Shown: positions 46,254 through 55,103 of the stretch, in pieces
How positions within the stretch are numbered: the first letter of the stretch is position 1
Layout of the letters: each line of letters starts with the position of its first letter
NCBI RefSeq assembly: GCF_900113935.1
Contig: NZ_FORF01000002.1
Span: 237,359 to 301,358 of the forward strand
Direction of reading: 5' to 3'
Source: Aquamicrobium aerolatum DSM 21857
GTDB taxonomy: Bacteria > Pseudomonadota > Alphaproteobacteria > Rhizobiales > Rhizobiaceae
Length of the DNA: 64,000 nucleotides
Translations under genes and position numbers: made by a program
The notes under the pieces: generated by a model
Told to the model about the DNA's origin: nothing
Databases searched by the model: none
What the model saw: only the letters and a program-made list of their open reading frames with translations

Positions 46254-47292
46254 CGGGAATAACCCACGCATCGGTGACTTCCACACGCACTTCCGCGCCG
46301 GTCACCGGCGGCTCGACGCAATCGAGCACCAGCCGATATTCGCTGCCCGTCACGGCCAGCACGACCTCGAACACCGGCCCGCGATAGATCGACGATATCA
46401 CCCGCGCGCGGATGCCTTCGCTGCCAAGCCGAAGCCCTTCCGGGCGCAGCAGCACTTGCGCCCTGCCGGGTGGCGTTCCGGGTGCGCATCGCGCCTCAAA
46501 GCGTGAGCCGCCAAGCTCCAGCGTCGCACCCGCCTCTGTCTGCCCGACGATGTCAGCATAAACGATGACGCCACGACCGACGAACCCGGCTACCTTCTCA
46601 TGCGCGGGTGCCCGATAGACCTGCGTCGGCGAAGCCAGTTGCAGCACCCTGCCCTGATCCATCACCGCGATCCGGTCGGACAGCGCCAAAGCTTCCGCCT
46701 GATCGTGCGTTACATAGATCATCGTCGCGCCGCTGCGACGGTGTATGTCACGGAACACCTCGACCATCGAGGCGCGCAGATGCATGTCGAGATTGGCCAG
46801 CGGTTCATCAAACAGGATCACGCGCGAATCGGCGACGAGACAGCGCGCAAGGGCCACACGCTGGCGCTGGCCGCCGGACAATTCATCGGTGCGCCGCGCG
46901 TCGTAGCCCTCAAGCCCGACAGTCGCCAGAACCTCGCGAACGCGGCGCTCCCGCTCGGCAGCAGCCACTCCCCGCGCGGCAAGCGGATAGCCGACATTGG
47001 CGGCGACATTCATATGCGGCCACAGCGCGTAGGACTGGAACACCACGCCGATGCCGCGCTTTTCCGGCGGCAACTGAGTGTGCGGGTCGGCAATGGTCAC
47101 GCCATCGAACGCCACCGATCCGCTGTCCGGCGTTTCAAATCCCGCGATCAGGCGCAACATGGTCGTCTTGCCACAGCCGGACGGACCGAGAAGCGACGTG
47201 AACGAACCGGAGGGGAAATGCAGATTGATGTCGCTGAGCGCCTGCACCTGGCCGAAACGGCGGGACGCGCCCTGAATGATGATGTCTACCAT
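46249..47292 (-). CDS. Ferric/phosphonate-type ABC transporter ATPase with TOBE domain
   Basis: A 347-residue ABC ATPase with Walker A GPSGCGKTT, Q-loop VFQSYALWPHM, signature LSGGQRQRV and Walker B VILFDEPLANLD. A C-terminal TOBE region (about residues 270-345, GRAQVLLRPEGLRL) follows. It matches FbpC/PotA/AfuC-type subunits and probably powers the permease encoded convergently at 44444-46189. Having the ATPase on the opposite strand from its partner genes is atypical. Confidence 0.88.
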   Translation of the reverse strand: MVDIIIQGASRRFGQVQALSDINLHFPSGSFTSLLGPSGCGKTTMLRLIAGFETPDSGSVAFDGVTIADPHTQLPPEKRGIGVVFQSYALWPHMNVAANVGYPLAARGVAAAERERRVREVLATVGLEGYDARRTDELSGGQRQRVALARCLVADSRVILFDEPLANLDMHLRASMVEVFRDIHRRSGATMIYVTHDQAEALALSDRIAVMDQGRVLQLASPTQVYRAPAHEKVAGFVGRGVIVYADIVGQTEAGATLELGGSRFEARCAPGTPPGRAQVLLRPEGLRLGSEGIRARVISSIYRGPVFEVVLAVTGSEYRLVLDCVEPPVTGAEVRVEVTDAWVIPG

Positions 47293-47399
47293 TTCTGCCC
47301 TGTGACAGGTTTCTGTGACAGGATGATTGCCACGCGCGCCGCAACATCGGGGCGTCGGCGCTGCCTGTCAATCTCGCTTCACGGCCGAAGAAAGAAAAC

Positions 47400-47430
47400 A
47401 ACCGCGCGGACCAGAAAAGCCCGCACGGTT
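47400..47430 (-). terminator. Rho-independent terminator after the Tim44-like gene
   Basis: On the minus strand, AACCGTGCGGGC pairs imperfectly with GTCCGCGCGGTT around a TTTTCTG loop and is followed by TGTTTTCTTTC. This fits an intrinsic terminator for the gene ending at 47459. Confidence 0.6.
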
Positions 47431-47458
47431 GCAAGACGTCAGCTTTAGCGGTCGGCGA

Positions 47459-48481
47459 TCAGGCCTGCTGGATGGCCGACAGCTGCCAGTCGCCACCGTT
47501 CTGGCGAACGAACGTCCATAGTTCGGTGGTCTCGGTCGGCTCGGTCGGATCGCCGTCGACAACGTCACCAGTCGCACGGTCGCGCGTCACGTCGATCGAC
47601 GAATAGTTCAGCGCGGCAGTAGCATAATCGCGGTCGCCTTCACGCCAGCTCTCCGCAATGTCGGCCTGCAGCAGATGCACATCGGTCACGTCGTTGCGCA
47701 CACCGTTCTGGGCGTTTTCGGCCAGCTCTTCAGAAAGATACGAGACCATTTCCGGCGTCACCAGACGGCGCAGCGCACGGTGATCTTCACGACCGAACGC
47801 TTCCTGCACTTCCGTCAGCATGCGCTGGAAAGTGTCGAGATCTTCGCCAGTTGGCTGAATCTCTTCAGTCTTCACTGTCGCCGCAGCAGCACCCGCGCCC
47901 GAACCAAAGCCGGAGCCCGAATTGATGTTCGGAATCTTGAACGATGACACATTGGCAGCCTCACGCTGATGCGTGTCGGATCGTCCGAAGCCTGCGCCAC
48001 CACCGGCCCCGCTTGCGCCTGCCATCGCCGGCGCAGCGTTGCGCGAACGGAAGAAGCGCATGGCAAGCATGATTGCGCCGCCGATCAGGAGCAGTTGGAC
48101 AAGCATGCCGAACATGCCGGCAAGGCCACCGAAGCCCTGCCCCATGAACATGCCGATCAGGCCGCCCAGCATCAGGCCGCCGAGCAGCGTGCCACCAAGG
48201 CCACCGAAAAGACCGGGCCGCTGGGCTGCCGGCGTCTGGCGGTTGCCAGCTGCGGGATTAGCGTTCTGGCGCGGATTTGTATTCGGCGTCATCGACCGCT
48301 CAACCGGCGCAGTCGGCTGCGGCGCGGTGCGCGTCGGAGGAGCAGACTGGAATGTGCGGCTGCCACGGCTACCGAAGCTGCCGCCCCGGCGCGCTTCCGC
48401 ATAATCGACCGCGGTCAGTGAGAAGACCATGAACAGGCCCGCAAACAGCGTGGCAAGTCGGGCGGTACGCGAAGTCAACAT
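47459..48481 (-). CDS. Membrane-anchored Tim44-like domain protein
   Basis: A 340-residue protein. An N-terminal signal or anchor (LATLFAGLFMVFSLTAVDYAEA) comes first, then a Gly/Ser/Pro/Asn-rich low-complexity stretch. Next are glycine-zipper-like membrane segments (GGLMLGGLIGMFMGQGFGGLAGMFG, then LVQLLLIGGAIMLAMRFF) and a C-terminal Tim44 domain (about residues 215-340). Bacterial Tim44-domain proteins are membrane proteins of unclear role related to the mitochondrial import subunit. The ATG at 48481 has GAGGAA upstream. Confidence 0.88.
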   Translation of the reverse strand: MLTSRTARLATLFAGLFMVFSLTAVDYAEARRGGSFGSRGSRTFQSAPPTRTAPQPTAPVERSMTPNTNPRQNANPAAGNRQTPAAQRPGLFGGLGGTLLGGLMLGGLIGMFMGQGFGGLAGMFGMLVQLLLIGGAIMLAMRFFRSRNAAPAMAGASGAGGGAGFGRSDTHQREAANVSSFKIPNINSGSGFGSGAGAAAATVKTEEIQPTGEDLDTFQRMLTEVQEAFGREDHRALRRLVTPEMVSYLSEELAENAQNGVRNDVTDVHLLQADIAESWREGDRDYATAALNYSSIDVTRDRATGDVVDGDPTEPTETTELWTFVRQNGGDWQLSAIQQA

Positions 48482-48698
48482 TGGCAGTTCCTCAATCATT
48501 CATCTGTTGGCTGGTGCTATACGGCAAATGGAACGTCATACTGTGGCGCATAAACCATCATGCGCACCATTGCGACCGGCGATGACTGCAATTCCTTGAA
48601 AATAACCATGAAACTGGTCTGGTCCCGCTTGCATCACTGGCACGGAATCTGGGCGCTGCAAGGCGTGCTTTCAAGGCGAAAAGCGACCGGAAAGCACG

Positions 48699-49391
48699 TC
48701 AAAGCGCAAAAATCGAACCCGTCCGGCAATTACGGACCCTGTCGACGCGGTCCCCATCATAGTGGAAATCGAAATGGTCCCCCTGCACGGGGATTTCCAC
48801 GAGATCAGGCCAGAAGATGGCGACGCATTCGCCGCCCGCGCAGCGCACGCTGCGATAGACAATTCCGTTGGAGCCTTGCGCCCGTAGTCCGCGCGCCAGA
48901 AATTGCGTTTGCGAATAATCGTCGCTCGCATGGCAGGCAGAATCTTCGCGCACATCGTGAAGCGTCAGCTCTACCGCATTGATCAGCATGCGAAACTGCG
49001 ATGTCCAGCCGGGTGCCTCGTCGCTGTTGCGCATCGCCCGCGCATGATGGTGCGCGACCTCCCGGATGGCCACTTCCTCGCGGCTCCCGGCGCTGTAGAC
49101 ACCATATGTGCCATCGGTAAATCGTCCGGGCCGGTCGGTGCTGACGTGAACGAAAGGCGCCATCACCGTGCTGGCACCCTGGCCATGGACGCGGCGGTCA
49201 TGGGGCACCAAATGGAGCTGCCCGACATGCTCCCACACGCGTGGATTGGTCTTGGACTCCGCTGAAGCCAGCGCCTCCCAGTCCTGCGGATCGGCAATGT
49301 CTTCAAACAGATCGATCGGCGGATAGATCGAGCGGATGATCCGGTAGGCCTTGGGCCAGCTGACCTGTGCGACCGGCGGCTGATCGCTCAC
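48699..49391 (-). CDS. RES-domain toxin
   Basis: A 230-residue RES protein, longer than many. It has conserved Arg and Tyr residues near the start (KAYRIIRSIYPP) and the central TYGVYSAGSREEVAIREV. Next come SQTQFLARGLRAQGSNGIVYRSVRCAGGECVAIFWP, the typical RES core. Characterised RES toxins deplete NAD+. The GTG start at 49391 overlaps the antitoxin stop (GTGA), as in two-gene RES-Xre modules. Confidence 0.85.
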   Translation of the reverse strand: MSDQPPVAQVSWPKAYRIIRSIYPPIDLFEDIADPQDWEALASAESKTNPRVWEHVGQLHLVPHDRRVHGQGASTVMAPFVHVSTDRPGRFTDGTYGVYSAGSREEVAIREVAHHHARAMRNSDEAPGWTSQFRMLINAVELTLHDVREDSACHASDDYSQTQFLARGLRAQGSNGIVYRSVRCAGGECVAIFWPDLVEIPVQGDHFDFHYDGDRVDRVRNCRTGSIFAL

Positions 49392-49798
49392 CAGCCACTC
49401 CGCTCGGCATCGAGATAGGCGCGCACGCGGGCAAGCGAGAAGATGTCGCCCTGCGCCATCACTGCCAGCGGCGTGCGGCTGTCAAATGCAAGATTTGGTT
49501 TCTTCACCCAAGCATAGCCGCGCTCCGGATCGGTGAACAGATAGCGCAGCCCCTTGTGTATTCCCATCAACAGAGACAGGCGCGTCGCCAGATCGCGGTC
49601 GATGCGACCCGGCTCTCCCGCCTTCCAGCGCGCATAGGTGCGCGATGCCAGCCCGCCAAGAATCTCGCGCGCTTCGCCGTCGCCGACCTGCCAGCGTTCG
49701 AACAGCCTCATCACCGCCCGCGCCATCGCCGCCGCCTCTTCGGCGGTGATGTGGGGCGAGTTTGGCGCGGCCTGTGTGCGTGGAATTTCCTGCAGCAT
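49388..49798 (-). CDS. Xre/MbcA/ParS-type antitoxin for the RES toxin
   Basis: A protein of about 136 residues. A helix-turn-helix-like region (AAMARAVMRLFERWQVGDGEAREILGGLASRTYARWKAGE) is followed by the DUF2384 toxin-binding segment (RLSLLMGIHKGLRYLFTDP...AYLDAERSGW). It should neutralise the RES toxin and repress the operon. I prefer the ATG at 49798, because a promoter (TTGCCG 49841-49846, N17, TATATT 49818-49823) overlaps the more upstream start codons at 49834 and 49855. Confidence 0.85.
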   Translation of the reverse strand: MLQEIPRTQAAPNSPHITAEEAAAMARAVMRLFERWQVGDGEAREILGGLASRTYARWKAGEPGRIDRDLATRLSLLMGIHKGLRYLFTDPERGYAWVKKPNLAFDSRTPLAVMAQGDIFSLARVRAYLDAERSGW

Positions 49799-49817
49799 AT
49801 CTTTTGCCTTTTGGCGC

Positions 49818-49846
49818 AATATAATGTTGCTCATGCCATTCGGCAA
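49818..49846 (-). promoter_or_regulatory. Candidate promoter of the RES-Xre module
   Basis: TTGCCG and TATATT are separated by 17 nt on the minus strand. They lie just upstream of the preferred antitoxin start, inside a small AT-rich patch unlike the GC-rich surroundings. Confidence 0.45.
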
Positions 49847-49877
49847 GATATGCAAGCAGTTCTGCCTGTGCTGCCGC

Positions 49878-50798
49878 TCAGCGGCTGTAATAATTCATCA
49901 CCGCATGGCGCGCTTCGGCGAAGAACAGCCAGCGTTCGGTCAGGACGCCAAGCGCGTGGAACAACAGGGCAAGACCCAGAGCAATCGGTGCCCAGATCGC
50001 GTGCCCTGCCGCCAATGCGACCAGCACCAGAAATGCGGGAACCACGCCGCCGGCGATGATCGCGATAACAAACAGCTTGTCGGCATGTTTGCGCGCGACG
50101 CGAAAACCCATTTCGCGGGTCAGGTAATTGTCGTTGAAGTGCGGGCTTTCAAACAGCCTGACCTTGCCGAGGCCGCCAAGACCCGTCGCGCTTTCCGGCG
50201 TCGACAGCGGCACCGCCTCGCGCAAATTCTTGCGCCATTGCCATTTCGCGGCCCAGGCGGGGACGAGAAACACCAGAGCCATCACCATCAACACAACGCT
50301 GTGCGCGTTGCCAGAAGCTGCAACCAACGCTCCCGCCAGACTGCCCCCGGCTGCCGCAAACAGCAGGTAGCAGATCGGCGTCAGCCTGGTGTGCCACGCC
50401 TGCACCGATTTCAGCGACGCGTAGATCATCGCGGTGCAGTAGACAGTGACCGCCGCGCCTAGCGTGCCGAGAAGCCCCACCAGCAGCAGATGCTTGCCAT
50501 AAAACACCGTTGCTGCCGCGTTGATCGTCAGCGGCACGAATGTCGCAATCGCCATCACGCCCTCGCGTGACAGCCAGCTTGAGCGCCATTGCGACAGCGC
50601 CCGCCAGGCGCGTTGCGGATTGTGCAGATGCAGCGTCGACGACAGCAACCCGCCGCCAATCAGGCAAAGCGCCAGCACATGCGCCAGCTTGGTCGCCAGC
50701 GCCTGCGGATCGAGCAGCCCAAGCCCGAGCACGGCGGCAAGGCCATAGCCAAGACCGGATGCAGAGGTGAAGAAAATGATCGAGAGTGCTGGATACAT
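49878..50798 (-). CDS. soeC: DmsC-type membrane anchor subunit of a molybdoenzyme (SoeC-like)
   Basis: A 306-residue membrane protein with about eight helices in the DmsC family (opening PALSIIFFTSASGLGYGL; HLHNPQRAWRALSQWRSSWLSREG; C-terminal LTERWLFFAEARHAVMNYY). It would anchor the A and B subunits at the inner face of the cytoplasmic membrane and exchange electrons with the quinone pool. It is the last gene of the soeABC-like operon, 6 nt after soeB. The gene symbol rests on operon resemblance. Confidence 0.8.
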   Translation of the reverse strand: MYPALSIIFFTSASGLGYGLAAVLGLGLLDPQALATKLAHVLALCLIGGGLLSSTLHLHNPQRAWRALSQWRSSWLSREGVMAIATFVPLTINAAATVFYGKHLLLVGLLGTLGAAVTVYCTAMIYASLKSVQAWHTRLTPICYLLFAAAGGSLAGALVAASGNAHSVVLMVMALVFLVPAWAAKWQWRKNLREAVPLSTPESATGLGGLGKVRLFESPHFNDNYLTREMGFRVARKHADKLFVIAIIAGGVVPAFLVLVALAAGHAIWAPIALGLALLFHALGVLTERWLFFAEARHAVMNYYSR

Positions 50799-50804
50799 GG
50801 CAGG

Positions 50805-51566
50805 TCAGATCCGGTCGAGCATCTTGTCGACCCAGCCAAAAAAGCCGGTCGCATCGCTGGTGTCTTCCTGCGGCAGCGTCGGTGCCGATCCCAGCGCGGT
50901 GCGCGGGCGCGGCGGCAAATATTTGTTCACCGGGCGCGTCCCCTGCTCCGGCATCAGATCATAGCCGCCACGCTCCGCGACCATGATCGAGACGTTGGAG
51001 TTCGGATCGGCAAAATCGCCGAAATGGCGCGCATTGGTCGGGCAGGTGCGCACGCAGGACGGCACCCGGTCGATCTCATCGAGCGTCTCGTTATAGATGC
51101 GGTCGACGCACAGGGTGCATTTCTTCATCACGCCGGCGGCAAGGTCCATCTCCCGCGCGCCATAGGCGCAGGCCCAGGCACACAGGCCGCAGCCGATGCA
51201 CATGTCTTCATCGACAAGCACGATGCCGTCATCGGCGCGCTTGTAGGATGCGCCGGTCGGGCAGACGGTGACGCACGGGGCATCCTCGCAATGCAGGCAG
51301 GATTTCGGGAAATGCACCAGCCGCGCCTGCCCGCGCTCTGCGACGATCTCCCCGCCCTCCGGCACCACCTCGAAACTGTGCACCCGGTTGAGGAACGTTC
51401 CCGACACGTCCGCGCCATACGGATCCTGGTCCGAAAGCGCCGCGCCATAGCCGCCCGTATTCCATTCCTTGCACGAGACGACGCAGGCGTGGCAGCCGAC
51501 GCAGACGTCAAGGTCGATGACAAGGCCGAGCTTCTTCGGCGTCGATGTTGCCGGCAGACACGTCAT
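50805..51566 (-). CDS. soeB: Four-cluster 4Fe-4S ferredoxin subunit of a molybdoenzyme (SoeB-like)
   Basis: A 253-residue iron-sulfur protein with four cysteine clusters: CVGCHACVVSC, CLHCEDAPCVTVCP, CIGCGLCAWAC and CTLC...CVRTCP. This is the DmsB/PhsB/SoeB arrangement that wires the catalytic subunit to the membrane anchor. I start at the ATG at 51566, which overlaps the catalytic-subunit stop (ATGA); a GTG at 51575 is in frame. There is no export signal. Confidence 0.88.
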   Translation of the reverse strand: MTCLPATSTPKKLGLVIDLDVCVGCHACVVSCKEWNTGGYGAALSDQDPYGADVSGTFLNRVHSFEVVPEGGEIVAERGQARLVHFPKSCLHCEDAPCVTVCPTGASYKRADDGIVLVDEDMCIGCGLCAWACAYGAREMDLAAGVMKKCTLCVDRIYNETLDEIDRVPSCVRTCPTNARHFGDFADPNSNVSIMVAERGGYDLMPEQGTRPVNKYLPPRPRTALGSAPTLPQEDTSDATGFFGWVDKMLDRI

Positions 51567-54400
51567 TTCGCCCACTCCTGCCCATAGCGCAGCTGCGACG
51601 GTGGCTGCCCCTGCCGCTGCATCGGCGCAAATTCCGGCTGCGTGGTCTCGCCCGGCTCGGCCTTCTTGATCTTCACGCGCAGATCGTACCAGGCCGCCTG
51701 CCCGGTGATCGGGTCGGAGTTGGACCAGCGCATCCCGTCAGCCTTCGGCGGCAGCAATTCATGGATCAGATGGTTGAGCAGGAAGCCCTTTTCCGCCTCC
51801 GGCGCATCCTTGTCGAGCGCCCACGCGCCTTTCCGCTTGCCGATGGCATTCCAGGTCCACATCGTGTCGCGATTGACCGCCTCGTTGCGCGCGATCTGCA
51901 CCTTGATGCGGCCATGATGCGAGGTCAGCCACACCCAGTCATCGTCGACCAATCCGTGTGCGTCACAAATCTCGCCCGGCACATAGAGCCGGTTGCGCGT
52001 GTGGATCTGCCGCAGCCAGGCGTTCATCGAACCCCATGAATGATACATCGCCATCGGGCGCTGCGTCAGCGCGTGATAGGGATAGGTCTGCGCATCCACA
52101 CCCGCTTCCTCCAGCGGCATGTACCAGTGCGGCAGAGGCGTGAACGTGTCGAGGATGCGCGCGCGGTAGGCTTGCGGGGCCACCGGTTCGCGCACCCCTT
52201 CGGCGGCGAGCCGAAACTTCTGCAACTCTTCGCTGTAGAGCTGGAAAGTCACCGGCTGCGGCTTGTCGAAGAAGCCCATCTTGACGCCAAAATCCTGATA
52301 GGCAGCGTTGGCGTGCTTGAAGAACTGCGCTTCAGGCGGAATGTGGGCCGAAAAGAATGCGCCATTGGCGATATAGCGCTCAATCTGGTCCGGATTCGGC
52401 GCCCCGCGCCCCGCCGCGCTGCCATCGTCGCCGCGAAACCCGATCAGTGGGCCGATACCGGGACGGCGTTCATGGCGCACGATGTAGTCGGCATAATCCT
52501 TGTAAAGCGCCTTGCCGTCGGCATCAACGAAACCGGGCAGCCCCAGCCGCGCGCCAAGATTGATCAGCACGCTCTGGAACGCGCGCACGTCTCGGTCAGG
52601 CTCCAGCACCGGCCATCTGATCGCGTCGTTGACGCTGTCCGGCTCGCTGATCGGCCGGTCGAGCAGCGAGATACAGTCGTGCCGCTCCAAATAGGTGGTG
52701 TCCGGCAGGATCAGGTCAGCATACGCCACCATCTCGGAATCATAGGCGTCCGAATAAATGATCTTCGGAATGCGATATTCGCCTGTCGCGGCGTCTTTTT
52801 CCTCCAGCATCCGGATCGTGCCCGCCGTGTTCATCGACGAGTTCCACGCCATATTGGCCATGTAGAGGAACATGACGTCGACCGGATACGGATCGCCCGC
52901 ATGCGCATTGGCGATCACCATATGCATCATGCCATGGGCGGAAAACGGCGCCTCCCACGAAAACGCCTTGTCGATCCGCTGAGGATTGCCGGCTGCGTCC
53001 ACCAGCAAATCTTCCGGTCCCATCGGGTAGCCCAGATGCGGGCCGGACAGCGGCTGGTTCGGGCCATATTGCCCGGCCTTGCCATGCGGACGCGGATGGC
53101 CGGACATTGGCTTGGGATATGGCGGCTCGAAGCGGAACCCGCCGGGACAATCGACCGCGCCGATCAGCACCTGCAGCATGTGCAGTGCGCGCGCCGTCTG
53201 GAAGCCGTTGGAGTGCGCCGAAATCCCGCGCATCGCATGAAACGACACCGGCCGCCCGACAAAGCTTTCGTGCTGCCTGCCATAGATATCCGTCCATGGC
53301 TGATCGATCTCGATGCTCTCCTCGAAGGAGACGCGCGCGATTTCGCTGGCCAGCCCGCGAATGGTGGCGACATCGACGCCGACCTTGTCGGCTACCCGCT
53401 CCGGCGCATATTTGTCGTCGAGATATTCATCGGCGAGCATCTGGAACGACGGCACCGCGCTGCGCCCGTCGTCTAGCGTAAACCGTCCCGACAAGGCCGG
53501 ACGCGCGCCCTTGCTGCCGGCGGGAACCGCGTGTTCGGTCACCGTCTCCCAGATCAGCGGCTTGCCGTCCTTGTCGCGGGCAAACAGGCCGTGATCGGCC
53601 GCGCCCGGCGCGTCGATCACCAGCCACGGCGCATTCGAATAGCGCAGCAGATAGTCGATATCGATTTTTCGTGACTTCAGAAGCTCGTGCACCACGGCAA
53701 GGATCAGAAGCCCATCCGTTCCGGGCCGCACACCGATCCAGTTATCGGCCACCGCCGAATAGCCGGTACGCACCGGATTGACCGACACAAACCGCGCGCC
53801 GCGCTGCTTGAGCTTTGAAATGCCAATCTTGATCGGGTTGGAATCGTGGTCTTCCGCCACCCCGAACATCACGAACAGCTTGGTTCGCTCCCAGTCCGGC
53901 GCGCCAAACTCCCAGAACGCGCCGCCGATGGTCATGATCCCGGCTGCCGCCATGTTGACCGAGCAGAAGCCGCCATGCGCGGCGTAATTCGGCGTGCCGA
54001 ATTGCTGCGCCCAATAGCCGGTCAGCGATTGCGACTGGTCGCGCCCGGTGAAGAAGGCGAGCTTCTTCGGGTCGCTGCCGCGCACATCGCCCAGCCACGA
54101 CGTTGCCAGCGCCAGCGCCTCGTCCCATGAAATCGTCTTGAATTCGCCCGAGCCGCGCGGCCCGGTGCGCAGCAGCGGCGCGCTCAACCTTGCCGGCGCA
54201 TAATGCTGCATGATCCCGGCCGAGCCCTTGGCGCACAGCACCCCCTTGTTCACCGGGTGGTCGCGATTGCCCTCGATATAACGGATCTTGCCGTCCTTGA
54301 GATGCACATCAATGCCGCAGCGGCATGCGCACATATAGCAGGTGGTCTTGCGGACTTCGTCCGAAACCGGCTGGGAAAGCTCGACGTGGTGGTCCGCCAT
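51563..54400 (-). CDS. soeA: DMSO-reductase-family molybdopterin catalytic subunit, probable cytoplasmic sulfite dehydrogenase SoeA
   Basis: A 945-residue molybdopterin oxidoreductase. The N-terminal 4Fe-4S motif is CYMCACRC (Cys-x2-Cys-x3-Cys, about residues 21-28) with a fourth Cys in VLCAKG. Family segments include GFCSVNMAAAG, SVNPVRTGYSAVAD and DLILPDTTYLERHD near the cofactor site. There is no twin-arginine signal, so the enzyme should be cytoplasmic, as for SoeA (sulfite to sulfate, electrons to quinone). Length, the A-B-C order and the DmsC-type anchor agree with SoeABC. Thiosulfate/polysulfide reductase or another DMSO-reductase member cannot be excluded. Confidence 0.75.
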   Translation of the reverse strand: MADHHVELSQPVSDEVRKTTCYMCACRCGIDVHLKDGKIRYIEGNRDHPVNKGVLCAKGSAGIMQHYAPARLSAPLLRTGPRGSGEFKTISWDEALALATSWLGDVRGSDPKKLAFFTGRDQSQSLTGYWAQQFGTPNYAAHGGFCSVNMAAAGIMTIGGAFWEFGAPDWERTKLFVMFGVAEDHDSNPIKIGISKLKQRGARFVSVNPVRTGYSAVADNWIGVRPGTDGLLILAVVHELLKSRKIDIDYLLRYSNAPWLVIDAPGAADHGLFARDKDGKPLIWETVTEHAVPAGSKGARPALSGRFTLDDGRSAVPSFQMLADEYLDDKYAPERVADKVGVDVATIRGLASEIARVSFEESIEIDQPWTDIYGRQHESFVGRPVSFHAMRGISAHSNGFQTARALHMLQVLIGAVDCPGGFRFEPPYPKPMSGHPRPHGKAGQYGPNQPLSGPHLGYPMGPEDLLVDAAGNPQRIDKAFSWEAPFSAHGMMHMVIANAHAGDPYPVDVMFLYMANMAWNSSMNTAGTIRMLEEKDAATGEYRIPKIIYSDAYDSEMVAYADLILPDTTYLERHDCISLLDRPISEPDSVNDAIRWPVLEPDRDVRAFQSVLINLGARLGLPGFVDADGKALYKDYADYIVRHERRPGIGPLIGFRGDDGSAAGRGAPNPDQIERYIANGAFFSAHIPPEAQFFKHANAAYQDFGVKMGFFDKPQPVTFQLYSEELQKFRLAAEGVREPVAPQAYRARILDTFTPLPHWYMPLEEAGVDAQTYPYHALTQRPMAMYHSWGSMNAWLRQIHTRNRLYVPGEICDAHGLVDDDWVWLTSHHGRIKVQIARNEAVNRDTMWTWNAIGKRKGAWALDKDAPEAEKGFLLNHLIHELLPPKADGMRWSNSDPITGQAAWYDLRVKIKKAEPGETTQPEFAPMQRQGQPPSQLRYGQEWAK

Positions 54401-54485
54401 TTCATCAACGCTCCTTGCCCCACAGGTCTAAGCAAGACCGGACAGGATTGAAATGGCGTTCCGCCGACAAGCTATGAAATACTTC

Positions 54486-54911
54486 TCAGTTCTCGACAAT
54501 GATGCGGGTGTTTCCCGCCCCATATTGACGCACGAGATTGTAGAATATCTCTGCATTCGGCGTGTCCAGCCGCACGCAGCCATGCGAAGCCGGCAATCCA
54601 AGCTTGGCGACTGCATCGGTGCCATGAACAGCCCAGCCGCGATCATAGAACACCGCATAGGGCATCGGCGCGCTGTTATAGGTACGCGACAACCACAGCT
54701 TGTGCATCCGATAGGGCCGGAACTCGCCGCGTGGCGTGACGAACCCGTCCGCTCCGGTCGAAACCTTCCACTCGTACAGCACATCGCCATGATGCATCAC
54801 GGTCATTGTCTGAGTGGCAACATCAACCCGCGCGACAAGCGTGGCAGCCCCGGCGGGCAAGGCAAATAGCATCATCAGCGCTGCAGCGCCCGATCTGCAT
54901 ACAGCTTTCAT
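54486..54911 (-). CDS. L,D-transpeptidase (YkuD domain)
   Basis: A 141-residue secreted protein with a signal peptide (ALMMLFALPAGAA, cleavage about residue 22) and a YkuD domain. The catalytic His and Cys lie in AVHGTDAVAKLG and ASHGCVRLDTPNAE (Cys about residue 117). It would form 3-3 peptidoglycan crosslinks or attach proteins to the wall in the periplasm. I start at the ATG at 54911; the frame is open to 55025 but the extension has no signal-like start. Confidence 0.88.
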   Translation of the reverse strand: MKAVCRSGAAALMMLFALPAGAATLVARVDVATQTMTVMHHGDVLYEWKVSTGADGFVTPRGEFRPYRMHKLWLSRTYNSAPMPYAVFYDRGWAVHGTDAVAKLGLPASHGCVRLDTPNAEIFYNLVRQYGAGNTRIIVEN

Positions 54912-55103
54912 CGTGAAGAGCCCCAAACCTCGTCTCCATCCAAAATGTTTCACATCGCCCGCGCCAGCGAAAGATCTTGCTCTCAAAATCCTAAGAAAAC
55001 CTCCTATTGCCGCTGCGGAAGACATTGAAGCAAATGTGAACTATGCTGAATGGCCCAATGACTGTACCTTGTCTGGCACAGCTTCGCCTGATCAACTGAC
55101 GCC

